DNA from: Mycobacterium sp. SM1 | GTDB taxonomy: Bacteria > Actinomycetota > Actinomycetes > Mycobacteriales > Mycobacteriaceae | DNA length: 64,000 nucleotides | Reading direction: 5' to 3' | NCBI RefSeq assembly: GCF_018361265.1 | Contig: NZ_JAFLNH010000005.1 | Location: 62,001 to 126,000, forward strand | In this document: positions 36,319 to 45,154 of the stretch, one piece after another | Layout: each line of letters starts with the position of its first letter | Position numbering within the stretch: position 1 is the stretch's first letter | Translations under genes and position numbers: made by a program | The notes under the pieces: generated by a model | Told to the model about the DNA's origin: nothing | What the model saw: the letters and a program-made list of their open reading frames with translations, nothing else | Database searches by the model: none

Positions 36319-37575
36319 TCAAGCCGCGAGCTGGAGAGGAGGTGGAAACGCCAGGTGTTCGTCGTAGAGCCGGCGGGTCTGCAGGCAGTGGTGGAGTTGG
36401 CCGAGGAATTTGTTGAACAGGTGTCGTTGAGCTTGTTGGTTCCAGTCTCCGGCGGCGCGGCGGGCGTCGTAATGGCGACGTGCTCCTGGCGAGGCGCGCA
36501 GCGATCCCAGGGCCCAGATGGGGCCAACGGCGGCCAGCCGCCGGTTTTTGATATGCCGCTGCAGCACAACGGTTTTCTTGCCGCTGGCGCGGGTGATGGG
36601 AGCCGATCCGGCGAAGGCTTTCAACCCGCGGGCGTCAGTGAAGCGGGAACGGTCGTCGCCGATCTCGGCCAACACCCGGGCACCGGCGAGCATCCCCAGA
36701 CCGGGGAAGCTGGTGATGATCTCGGCGTCCGGGTGTTGCTCAAAATGAGTGATCGCCGCCTCGGCGAGGTTGTCGGCGGCAGTGCAGGCGGCCTCGAACT
36801 GGCCCAGCAGCGTCGTGAGGTGGATGCCCATCGCGTTCTCCACGACCACGGGTTGGCGCAGGTAGGCATCGGTGAAGACCTCACGCAGGCGTGCGGTGTC
36901 GCGGTCGAGATAGCGTTTACGACCGGCCTTGATCAGCAGTCGGCGCAGCCGGGCCGGGGTCAGCTTTGCTGCCTGGGCTGGGGTGGGTGCGGCGGCCAGG
37001 ATGGTGCGTGCGTCGCGGCGGGCCAACCCGCCCTCGGGCAGCGCGGCGAACGCGACAAGGGCGGCCGGGTAGAAGTCTTTGAGCAAGTCGCGGATCTGGT
37101 TACCGATCTGCTGGCGTGCCCATACCGCGTCCTGCTGAGCACGGGCGAGCACCCGGATCGCTTGGGCGGCTTCGGTGTCGGCCGGCAGCGGCCGGTGCGC
37201 GCCGGGATCGGTGCGCACGATGTTGGCCAGCAGCACCGCGTCGGTGGCATCGGACTTAGCCCCCGACACCGCATAACGCGCTCGGTAGCGCGAGGCCGCC
37301 AAGGGGTTGATCGGATAGATCGTTCGGCCGGTTTCGCGCAGGGCGGCCACCCACAGGCCACGATCGGTTTCGATGCCGACCGGGATCGGATCGGCGCCGC
37401 TGTCACCGGCCTCGGCCAGCAGCGTCAACAGCGCCGCAAAACCCGCTGCGTCGTTGCTGACGCGCCCGCGAGCCACCACACGTCCGTCGTCGTCGATGAC
37501 GGCGACGTCGTGATGCTCAGTGGCCCAATCGATTCCACAAAACAGAGACAAGGTTCCATCACTCCTTCGATCCAT
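36319..37575 (-). CDS. IS110-family transposase
   Basis: A DEDD-type transposase of 418 residues if started at ATG 37575; the AAGGAG further in would suit a TTG start at 37551 instead. The N-terminal RuvC-like domain begins FCGIDWATEHHDVAVID. The C-terminal transposase_20 domain has SFPGLGMLAGARVLAEIGD and the catalytic-Ser region (KAFAGSAPITRASGKK). IS110 elements need a bridge RNA from their non-coding end. Its length is normal and no internal break was seen, so the copy may be active. Flanking sequence runs about 36.2 to 37.9 kb. Confidence 0.88.
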   Translation of the reverse strand: MDRRSDGTLSLFCGIDWATEHHDVAVIDDDGRVVARGRVSNDAAGFAALLTLLAEAGDSGADPIPVGIETDRGLWVAALRETGRTIYPINPLAASRYRARYAVSGAKSDATDAVLLANIVRTDPGAHRPLPADTEAAQAIRVLARAQQDAVWARQQIGNQIRDLLKDFYPAALVAFAALPEGGLARRDARTILAAAPTPAQAAKLTPARLRRLLIKAGRKRYLDRDTARLREVFTDAYLRQPVVVENAMGIHLTTLLGQFEAACTAADNLAEAAITHFEQHPDAEIITSFPGLGMLAGARVLAEIGDDRSRFTDARGLKAFAGSAPITRASGKKTVVLQRHIKNRRLAAVGPIWALGSLRASPGARRHYDARRAAGDWNQQAQRHLFNKFLGQLHHCLQTRRLYDEHLAFPPPLQLAA

Positions 37576-37581
37576 GGTCAT

Positions 37582-37900
37582 GCCCGTACCGGTGGACTCA
37601 CGCGGCGCCCTAATCGCAGGACTCAAAGGTCCGTCATCTCACTAGCCGTCCGTGACTCCAGCGCGCCGCAGGACTTCGTTCTGTCGAAGAGCTCAAGGCT
37701 CGGGAACAACCATCAGGAAGTCAACCCTGCGGCGGGCTCGGGCAACGGCATCCCACCATCACTGGACAAGATCTGCCGCCAGGCGCGCCGTTCTTTCTTA
37801 AGACGTCTTGCGTCGGGAGCAACCAGGCATCACCTGGTCGGCAAACCTCGTCAGAAACAGGACTGGCCACCACGACCAGCAACCCATCCCTACTAAACGA
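37582..37900 (-). ncRNA. IS110 left-end region, candidate bridge RNA
   Basis: About 320 bases without a gene lie upstream of the IS110 transposase. In IS110-type elements this non-coding end encodes the bridge RNA that pairs with donor and target DNA. The stretch has complementary pieces such as GCGCCGCAGGAC and GCGGGCTCGGGC, but no fold was computed and the element boundary was not located, so this is a positional call only. Confidence 0.35.
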
Positions 37901-37913
37901 TTAGGAGAAAAGA

Positions 37914-38249
37914 ATGCGCCTATTCATTGCGGCGCGGGCATCGGCCGGGTTCGTTGCCTGTGCTGCAGCGGTTGCGCTTGCGTCACCCGCCCTTGCCCAG
38001 CCGAGCGGTGAAATCCCTGGCGACGGCGTCTTCAAGGTGGGGACCGACATTGCACCAGGCACCTACCACACGCAGGGGCCCTCAGACTGGAGCGAAATAT
38101 GCTCGTGGGCGACGTACAGCACACTTGGGGCGACCGAGGACGATATGGTCGACGGAGATGTCTCTCGCGGTCCGATGTATGCGAACGTCCCCGCAACAGT
38201 AGCGGCCTTCGAGACGAACGGATGTCAACCCTGGACACCGGTCTCATAA
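37914..38249 (+). CDS. Small secreted protein, 111 aa
   Basis: An exported protein with a Sec signal peptide: MRLFIAARASAGFVACAAA, then ALASPALAQ as the cleavage region near residue 29. The mature part (VFKVGTDIAPGTYHTQG) resembles small secreted mycobacterial proteins of unknown function with GTY repeats; two cysteines (ICSW and NGCQPW) may form a disulphide. TTAGGAGAAAAGA stands before the ATG. It lies between IS110 and a fragmentary gene and has no clear operon partner. Confidence 0.7.
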   Translation: MRLFIAARASAGFVACAAAVALASPALAQPSGEIPGDGVFKVGTDIAPGTYHTQGPSDWSEICSWATYSTLGATEDDMVDGDVSRGPMYANVPATVAAFETNGCQPWTPVS

Positions 38250-38259
38250 AAGGCTCAGC

Positions 38260-38511
38260 GTGCGTATGCAAGTCAAAGTTGACGAGGCGTTAAGACGTCA
38301 CACCGCCGTCCCAGGCAGAGACGCGCCGCGGGCTGTCACCACCTCCACCCACGACGCGGGCCTCACGTACCACACCTCGCGGCAGCCGGTGCTGTCCGTA
38401 GCCGACATCACCGGCGTGCCGGCCGGGCGCGGCCTGCACTGGTCGCCGCGCGGCTGGGAACTCATCACATTGAACCCGTGGTGGCAGCAGCGCAGCAGCT
38501 ACCGTCTTTAA
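38260..38511 (+). pseudogene. 3' fragment of a conjugation-type gene
   Basis: An 83-codon open stretch whose final 50 codons equal the 159-bp repeat. The tail SVADITGVPAGRGLHWSPRG followed by a Trp-rich end resembles the last part of TraG/VirD4-like coupling proteins, which often end with a short basic/aromatic segment. This assignment is weak. No upstream part of such a gene is present, so it is listed as a remnant. Confidence 0.4.
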
Positions 38512-38518
38512 ACTCCGC
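38360..38518 (+). repeat. 159-bp gene fragment, copy 2
   Basis: Direct repeat of 36023 to 36181, about 2.3 kb downstream. IS110 and the secreted-protein gene lie between the copies, so recombination between them could delete this segment. Here the GG that is the IS607 junction in copy 1 is intact and flanked by GACGC. Confidence 0.7.
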
Positions 38519-38570
38519 GGCCATTTTGAAGATCGCCTCGTGCATATGTAGCTCACCCGGTGCGTAAACC

Positions 38571-38930
38571 GTGATTTCGACCCGGCGTCGGATCGACCTT
38601 GCCGGCGGGCGCCCGGACGCCCGCCTGTTCACCGGCCCCCGAGGTGGACGAATCACCACCGCGACCCTCCGCGACGCAACGTCGTGGGACGAAGTGGTGA
38701 CCAAACTCGGGTACGAGCACCTCAAGCGCCACGGCCTGCGACACACCGGACTGACCTGGATGGCCGACGCGGGCGTCCCCCTGCACAGCCTCCGGAAGAT
38801 CGCCGGCCACGGTAGCATCACGACCACGCAGCGCTACCTGCATCCGGATCGGCAGTCCGTCACCGATGCCGGTGAGTTCCTGACGCGGCACCTGACGACC
38901 AAAGGTGAGCCCAATCTGCGGGCTGTGTAG
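38571..38930 (+). pseudogene. Tyrosine recombinase C-terminal remnant
   Basis: The last part of a phage-type integrase: HGLRHTGLTWMADAGVPL contains H-x-x-R, then KIAGHGSITTTQRYLHP carries the second His and the catalytic Tyr. The core-binding domain and first catalytic Arg are absent. The reading frame starts at a GTG without a good ribosome site. It is probably left over from an integrated element. Confidence 0.7.
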
Positions 38931-38960
38931 CTTCGCTCCAGCTCGCTGATGCAAGCGCCT

Positions 38961-40826
38961 CTAAAGCTTATTCATCAACATCGACCGCGCTGTTGAGGGA
39001 TAGGTACCCATCGGCCGATCTGCACCAGCAAGATCGAGGAAAGTCTGGGGCTGGACCGGCATGGATTTGGTGCACATTCTGCGCCACTCGGCAATCATCT
39101 CGACAAAAGCCCTGGGGGCACGGTGCTCGCACACTCCCTCGAACACCTGCAGTTCGCGGTATGTCAAGATGCCCGGCGACATCACGAGCTTGCCGAGCTG
39201 CCCCAGCACCGAATGCGCACGCAGCTTGAAGTCGACGTCAGAAAGCACGTTGGGCGGAATGCCAGCGTTGGGCACAACGACCAGAGGGACGTAGATCGTT
39301 TCATCGCCGAAAGTGCATCCTTCCCAACCATTCTCATCGAGTAGTTCGATGGTCGACTTCAGCTGGAGGAACTTCTTGTTGACAAAGGTGTCTTCGGTGT
39401 CTGTCTGATAGTCCTCGGCATCGGCGAAGCCTTGAGCTGCTTTCTCATCGAGCCAGTGGTTTGTGGCATCGACGAGCAAGCACAACTTGCCCGACATCAG
39501 TACCCAGTCGCACACCGACGGAGTCTGACCGCCGCGTGTCCACGCCTGCTGCATCTGCGATTCGGTGATCAGCGTGATCGCCGGGCGCGCTCGGCGCATG
39601 ACCCGCCGGAACAAGTAACCCACGGTGTCTTCGAACACATAGTTCATGGCTTGGCTGAATTGCTCCCCGCGGAGATCTTTCTCGGTTCCAAACTCGAAGA
39701 ATGTCTGCCAGTAGAGCTGGGAGCCACAGAAGCGGTCAAGTACCCAGACCGGACGCAATGCGATGTACTCATCGCCGCCTAGATGCAGCAATGGCCGCTC
39801 GGTGAAGGTGTATCGACGATGAGCCAAGTACCCATTCTTGCGTTCTCGCGCAAGCCTTTTCCGATATTCAGCAACTGTTAACGCGGCCGCGTTCTCCATG
39901 AGTTCCAATGCATTTGCTTCGGCCACTTGCCCCAGAGAGGAAAGGTCGAAGGTCACTTTGCCCGTCTTGGTGCGCTCCCAGAGCTGCAAGCCCAGCTTGA
40001 TGAACTCGCGCAACCCGACGCCAGTCGCCGATCGGAAGGCCTCCTCCGGTGTATCGCCGATCAGGTCGTGCGGCGCCGCGGCGGGCCAACCCTTGAACCA
40101 GGTGTCGTAGGTATCCCCGAGGAGCAGGTCCGGGACCGTGGTGGCGTGCGCTTGCATCCGCGCCAGATCCGACAGCATCTGGCGCTGAAGCTCCCGTAAC
40201 ACAAAGTCGTCGTCGACAGTCATGGCGTCGTAATACTTCTTGCAGTCGTCGGCACTCGGAGGCCAGGATTCGAAGAACTCGGGGATGTCTTGCCGTTCTT
40301 GGTCACCGTTGATCGACAGCATCAAGTGGACGAAGTCGTTGATGCTAAGGGCCGGCGTAGCCTCGTCGTCCGAATCCGCATCATCAGAATGGGCGCACCA
40401 TTCGATAACCTCACGGATGAGCTGCGTCAGCGCAGCTGGCGGCATCAAGGTGCACCCGTTTTTGACCTGCTCGCCGACCTTAATGGCCAGCTCGCCGGTC
40501 ACCCCGCGGACGAACTTCTGCTCGAAGGTACCTACCCGGGAGAACAGTGAGGCATCGTCAAACTGCGCAAAAATGCGGCAGACGAACTCGAGACTCGGCC
40601 GCAGCCCATGTTCCCCGAGCAACGCTTTGCGGCGCGACTCATCAAGCTGATCGATATCGATGCTGGTGGCGGTGATGCACTGCGACCCGAGGTCGCGTGC
40701 CATCAACTTCAGGAACGCCTCGTACTCCTCATCAGAGCTAAACCATGAGGGCCGTTGCCTTGGAACCCCGGCGGGCATAGCACCTCCAACAACACCGCGG
40801 GGATTGAACATTCTCGGCTTTCTCAC
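38961..40826 (-). CDS. Large protein of unknown function, 621 aa
   Basis: A long intact gene not recognised as a member of any family I know. The N-terminal 250 residues are helical, the middle contains RYTFTERPLLHLGGDEYIAL, and the C-terminal third has SVCDWVLMSGKLCLLVDATN, which weakly resembles the D...D-x-x core of PD-(D/E)xK nucleases but lacks the usual Lys. No membrane segment or signal is visible. It appears less GC-rich than the plasmid backbone and sits in an IS-flanked island with a broken integrase and a DUF3800 gene, as cargo of a defence or accessory type would. Start at GTG 40826 or ATG 40811. Confidence 0.65.
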   Translation of the reverse strand: MRKPRMFNPRGVVGGAMPAGVPRQRPSWFSSDEEYEAFLKLMARDLGSQCITATSIDIDQLDESRRKALLGEHGLRPSLEFVCRIFAQFDDASLFSRVGTFEQKFVRGVTGELAIKVGEQVKNGCTLMPPAALTQLIREVIEWCAHSDDADSDDEATPALSINDFVHLMLSINGDQERQDIPEFFESWPPSADDCKKYYDAMTVDDDFVLRELQRQMLSDLARMQAHATTVPDLLLGDTYDTWFKGWPAAAPHDLIGDTPEEAFRSATGVGLREFIKLGLQLWERTKTGKVTFDLSSLGQVAEANALELMENAAALTVAEYRKRLARERKNGYLAHRRYTFTERPLLHLGGDEYIALRPVWVLDRFCGSQLYWQTFFEFGTEKDLRGEQFSQAMNYVFEDTVGYLFRRVMRRARPAITLITESQMQQAWTRGGQTPSVCDWVLMSGKLCLLVDATNHWLDEKAAQGFADAEDYQTDTEDTFVNKKFLQLKSTIELLDENGWEGCTFGDETIYVPLVVVPNAGIPPNVLSDVDFKLRAHSVLGQLGKLVMSPGILTYRELQVFEGVCEHRAPRAFVEMIAEWRRMCTKSMPVQPQTFLDLAGADRPMGTYPSTARSMLMNKL

Positions 40827-40923
40827 TTCTCACGAGGTCCAATTGAGATCGCGGACACGCTACCTCTGCACGGTGACAACTTCTGGCTACACGGACATTG
40901 CCTTTTCGCCCCGCCAGCGACAG

Positions 40924-41124
40924 TCAGGGAGGCAGCGGTAGCGATCGCCACGCCCAGCCGCCTGGACGGGTCCAGGTGAGCACTGCGCGATAGCCGCCGG
41001 TGATCCATAGGTGCGTCGCGGTGAAGTCGTCCGGTGGCACGTGTGCGGGCACATAGCCGCGCTGGGATAGCAGCTGGTCGTACAGGTCGAACCCCGGCCC
41101 GTATAGATGCACGCACCCGTGCAC
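40924..41124 (-). CDS. Possible small protein, 66 aa
   Basis: An open frame starting at ATG 41124 with GC-rich plausible codons (FDLYDQLLSQRGYVPAHV then LTWTRPGGWAWRS). It lies divergent to the DUF3800 remnant and has no clear ribosome site. It may be a phage-type small protein. No function is inferred. Confidence 0.3.
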   Translation of the reverse strand: MHGCVHLYGPGFDLYDQLLSQRGYVPAHVPPDDFTATHLWITGGYRAVLTWTRPGGWAWRSLPLPP

Positions 41125-41162
41125 CCACGACCGTTAGCGTTTCTGCGCATGCGAGTAGTTCG

Positions 41163-41710
41163 ATGCTGACCGCATGGGCCGACGAGTCCGGATCGCGTCC
41201 CGACCTCGATCCCGGGGCGTACCTGCTGGCTGCCACTTTGTGCGATGACGAGGACGTCGCCGAACTGCGCAAAACCCTTGAAGACTTGCGCATCGGTGAG
41301 GCGAAACTGCACTGGCACGGCAGCAGTCCTGAACGTCGATCCGAGCTGGTCGCCGCCGTTGCCCGACTTCCTGTGACCGGTTTTGTCGTTGTCCATGTCG
41401 CCAAAGACGCTAATGATAGGCGTCGCCGCCGCAAGTGCATGGAGTATTTACTGCCCCACTTGGTGCTGATGCCATGCTCGACCATCACCTTCGAATCCCG
41501 CGGGCAACTCGACGCCAGCGACTTGGACATGTTGCAGAAGCTGCGCTCGCGGCGAGCCATTGAGTCGACGGTGACGAGCACGCTATAGGCCGTCTCGAAC
41601 CGGCGCTTTGGGCCGCTGACATTGTGTGCGGTGCCGTGGTCCAGGCCCGAATCGGCAACCGCGCCTATCTCGACATGCTCGGCAGTGCCGTCGAAATCCA
41701 CACGATTTAG
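41163..41710 (+). pseudogene. DUF3800 protein, frameshifted
   Basis: The first frame from ATG 41163 gives LTAWADESGSRPDLD and FVVVHVAKDANDRRR, the DUF3800 start with its Asp-Glu. From about 41570 the protein continues in another frame as RLEPALWAADIVCGAV and ends at 41710. A one- or two-base indel near 41570 separates the parts. DUF3800 proteins have an RNase H-like fold and occur often in mobile and defence neighbourhoods; the biochemical role is unknown. Confidence 0.7.
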
Positions 41711-41838
41711 GCCCTCGGAAACACGCAAGCCACAGGCCTCGTCGTCCGGCGAGTAATCCTGTGGCTCACTTCCAGCCCACCGCGATGGGCTGGCTACACG
41801 GAAATTTTACGACCACAAGTGCACTCTGCGCAACGAAG

Positions 41839-43206
41839 CGCGTTGACTCATCCAAGATGCGCGCGTAGAGGGGTTCGTTGCCTCATTTGAGAATGCGCGC
41901 GTGCGGCGCGCCTACCCGGCAGCTGACGCCTGGCGGGTTAGGCCCGGATGATGGGGCTGACAATGGGTCAACGCAAGGCCGTTGCGAGGACGATCGCAGC
42001 CCGCTACGTGCGGGCGGACAGGGCCGGCAAGGGCCGGATTCTTGACGAGCTGTGCGCCACTACCGGGTGGCATCGCAACCACGCGCGAAAAGCGCTCAAG
42101 GACGCGCTGCGCCCGAAAGTGGTCAAGACCAGGGCGCCTCGCCCACCGAAGTACGGCCCGAAAGTGATTGCCGCGCTGATCTTCTGCTGGGCAACACTGG
42201 GTATGCCGGCCGGCAAGCGGTTGGCGCCGATGCTGGGCGAGTTGGTGCAGCGGCTGCGTCACTTCGGCGAGCTGATCATCGACGACGACACCGCGACGCT
42301 GCTGGTGGGCATGTCGGCGGCCACCATCGACCGCCGCCTGGCGGGCGAACGCAAGAAGCATCAGCTCAAGGGCCGCAGCCGCACCAAGCCGGGCTCGCTG
42401 CTGAAGTCCCAGATCCCGATCCGGACCTGGGCCGACTGGGACGACGCGGTGCCCGGGTTCGTCGAGATCGACCTGGTCGCCCACGACGGCGGCAACGCCG
42501 CTGGTGAGCACGCCTGGACGCTGACTGTCACCGACATCGCCACGGGCTGGGCCGAGCAGCGCAGCGTGCCCAACAAGGCCCGCAAATGGGTGCTGGAAGC
42601 CCTCGATGACATCGCCGCGGTGATGCCGTTTCCGATCCTGGGCGTCGACAGTGACAACGGCAGTGAGTTCATCAACTATCACCTGCTGGCGTGGTGCGAG
42701 CAGCGGCAGATCACCTTCACCCGGTCGCGGCCGGGCAACTCCAACGACGGCTGCCACGTCGAGCAGAAGAACTGGGCCATCGTGCGCATCGTGGTCGGTT
42801 ACCACCGCTATGACACACCAGCAGAACTGTTGCTGCTCAACAAGATCTGGGTGTTGCAGTCGCAGTTGACCAACTACTTCTACCCGCAGCAAAAGCTGGT
42901 CTCCAAAGTCCGCCACGGCGCCAAGGTCACCAAGAAATACGACACCGCGACCACCCCGCACCGCCGCGCCGAACGCCACGACGCCCTCACCGCCGAGGAC
43001 AAGGCGATGCTGGCCGATACCTACGCCGCTATCAACCCCGCCGCCGTGCAGCGCCACATCCAAGCCCTGACAACCGAGCTTCTGGCGATCACCACCAGCA
43101 AGGCCGGACCCAAGGCCAAGGCGCCTGTGAACACCGTCCCTACGCGCGCATCCGCAGATGAGGCAACGACTCAGTCCTCGCGCGCATCTTGACGTGATGC
43201 AACAGG
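41839..43206 (+). mobile_element. DDE insertion sequence, tandem copy 1
   Basis: A 1368-bp element flanked by CGAAG (41834 to 41838 and 43207 to 43211), a 5-bp target duplication. Its ends carry related blocks: AAGATGCGCGCG and TCGTTGCCTCAT followed by ATGCGCGCG occur near both ends in inverted orientation. A second element follows after only the shared CGAAG. Confidence 0.8.
41948..43192 (+). CDS. DDE (rve-type) transposase
   Basis: A 414-residue transposase with an N-terminal helix-turn-helix region (TTGWHRNHARKALKDAL) and an integrase-like catalytic core: first Asp in FVEIDLVAHDG, second in ILGVDSDNGSEF, Glu in CHVEQKNWAIV. It resembles integrase-core transposases of actinobacteria, although I cannot assign an ISfinder name. 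ATG 41948 and ATG 41951 are adjacent. The copy is intact and probably functional. Confidence 0.85.
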   Translation: MMGLTMGQRKAVARTIAARYVRADRAGKGRILDELCATTGWHRNHARKALKDALRPKVVKTRAPRPPKYGPKVIAALIFCWATLGMPAGKRLAPMLGELVQRLRHFGELIIDDDTATLLVGMSAATIDRRLAGERKKHQLKGRSRTKPGSLLKSQIPIRTWADWDDAVPGFVEIDLVAHDGGNAAGEHAWTLTVTDIATGWAEQRSVPNKARKWVLEALDDIAAVMPFPILGVDSDNGSEFINYHLLAWCEQRQITFTRSRPGNSNDGCHVEQKNWAIVRIVVGYHRYDTPAELLLLNKIWVLQSQLTNYFYPQQKLVSKVRHGAKVTKKYDTATTPHRRAERHDALTAEDKAMLADTYAAINPAAVQRHIQALTTELLAITTSKAGPKAKAPVNTVPTRASADEATTQSSRAS

Positions 43207-43211
43207 CGAAG

Positions 43212-44610
43212 CGCGTTGACTCATCCAAGATGCGCGCGTAGAGGGGTTCGTTGCCTCATTTGAGAATGCGCGCGTGCGGCGCGCCTACCCGGCAGCTGAC
43301 GCCTGGCGGGTTAGGCCCGGATGATGGGGCTGACAATGGGTCAACGCAAGGCCGTTGCGAGGACGATCGCAGCCCGCTACGTGCGGGCGGACAGGGCCGG
43401 CAAGGGCCGGATTCTTGACGAGCTGTGCGCCACTACCGGGTGGCATCGCAACCACGCCCGAAAAGCGCTCAAGGACGCGCTGCGCCCGAAAGTGGTCAAG
43501 ACCAGGGCGCCTCGCCCACCGAAGTACGGCCCGAAAGTGATTGCCGCGCTGATCTTCTGCTGGGCAACACTGGGTATGCCGGCCGGCAAGCGGTTGGCGC
43601 CGATGCTGGGCGAGTTGGTGCAGCGGCTGCGTCACTTCGGCGAGCTGATCATCGACGACGACACCGCGACGCTGCTGGTGGGCATGTCGGCGGCCACCAT
43701 CGACCGCCGCCTGGCGGGCGAACGCAAGAAGCATCAGCTCAAGGGCCGCAGCCGCACCAAGCCGGGCTCGCTGCTGAAGTCCCAGATCCCGATCCGGACC
43801 TGGGCCGACTGGGACGACGCGGTGCCCGGGTTCGTCGAGATCGACCTGGTCGCCCACGACGGCGGCAACGCCGCTGGTGAGCACGCCTGGACGCTGACTG
43901 TCACCGACATCGCCACGGGCTGGGCCGAGCAGCGCCGACATCGCCACGGGCTGGGCCGAGCAGCGCAGCGTGCCCAACAAGGCCCGCAAATGGGTGCTGG
44001 GAGCCCTCGATGACATCGCCGCGGTGATGCCGTTTCCGATCCTGGGCGTCGACAGTGACAACGGCAGTGAGTTCATCAACTATCACCTGCTGGCGTGGTG
44101 CGAGCAGCGGCAGATCACCTTCACCCGGTCGCGGCCGGGCAACTCCAACGACGGCTGCCACGTCGAGCAGAAGAACTGGGCCATCGTGCGCATCGTGGTC
44201 GGTTACCACCGCTATGACACACCAGCAGAACTGTTGCTGCTCAACAAGATCTGGGTGTTGCAGTCGCAGTTGACCAACTACTTCTACCCGCAGCAAAAGC
44301 TGGTCTCCAAAGTCCGCCACGGCGCCAAGGTCACCAAGAAATACGACACCGCGACCACCCCGCACCGCCGCGCCGAACGCCACGACGCCCTCACCGCCGA
44401 GGACAAGGCGATGCTGGCCGATACCTACGCCGCTATCAACCCCGCCGCCGTGCAGCGCCACATCCAAGCCCTGACAACCGAGCTTCTGGCGATCACCACC
44501 AGCAAGGCCGGACCCAAGGCCAAGGCGCCTGTGAACACCGTCCCTACGCGCGCATCCGCAGATGAGGCAACGACTCAGTCCTCGCGCGCATCTTGACGTG
44601 ATGCAACAGG
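43212..44610 (+). mobile_element. DDE insertion sequence, tandem copy 2
   Basis: The second element begins right after the shared CGAAG and ends before another CGAAG at 44611 to 44615. It is 31 bp longer than copy 1 because of an internal duplication at about 43906 to 43967. Confidence 0.8.
43321..44596 (+). pseudogene. DDE transposase, disrupted by 31-bp duplication
   Basis: Near-identical to the transposase at 41948. A 31-bp tandem duplication of CGACATCGCCACGGGCTGGG and following bases at the TDIATGWAEQR codons shifts the frame, so an N-terminal part (43321 to 44013) and a C-terminal part (from about 43970) are separate. The second catalytic Asp and the Glu are in the C-terminal piece. 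It should be inactive. Confidence 0.85.
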
Positions 44611-44809
44611 CGAAGGGGCGTGCCTCACCTATTTTGAGCGCGTAACCAGAGAGGCTTGCCCGGTGTGGAGGGCAAGATCGATATGGCCGCGATGCGCGGT
44701 GGCTACCACGGGGATGGACCGTTGGACCGCCCGGAGCGCCGGCCGCTAAAACCGGCCGCGGCGCACCCGCCCCCGCTAGCGGCGGGAGTGTGGCGCGTCC
44801 ACGAACCCT

Positions 44810-45154
44810 TTGACATCTCCCACGACTGAAGTCGTGGGATTCCGCGCAGCGTTCGGCTGTCTCGGCGCAGTGTTGCGCGCCGCCGTAGGCCGCCCGCTGG
44901 AGGCGGTTCGGGCCGACTCGCTCTGTCCCTTGCGGGCGCCGCAGGTGTCTGGTGTTGCCGCGGCCTCGCGAGTTGGTGCTACCTGGGTTCCGGCCCCGGG
45001 CGATGTCCTGCCCTGCGAACCCACAACGAGCATAGTGGGCCGATCTGACAACACCGGCCAGACACACTGGGTCCAAGCGCCGGGCTGCGCCCGGCGACGA
45101 ACGGGATCGGCTAACCCCGCCATAAATGGCGAGGCTTGCGCCGAAGAAGGCCGG
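44810..45154 (-). mobile_element. 345-bp non-autonomous IS200/IS605-like element, copy 2
   Basis: Reverse-orientation copy of 10999-11343, with the same length and ends. On the plus strand it begins TTGACATCTCCCACGAC and ends GAAGGCCGG before GTCA, the complement of the TGAC found at the left of copy 1. Differences seen are single bases near 45076, 45035 and 44901. It lies in a stretch without a recognisable gene, next to the DDE element pair. Confidence 0.75.
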
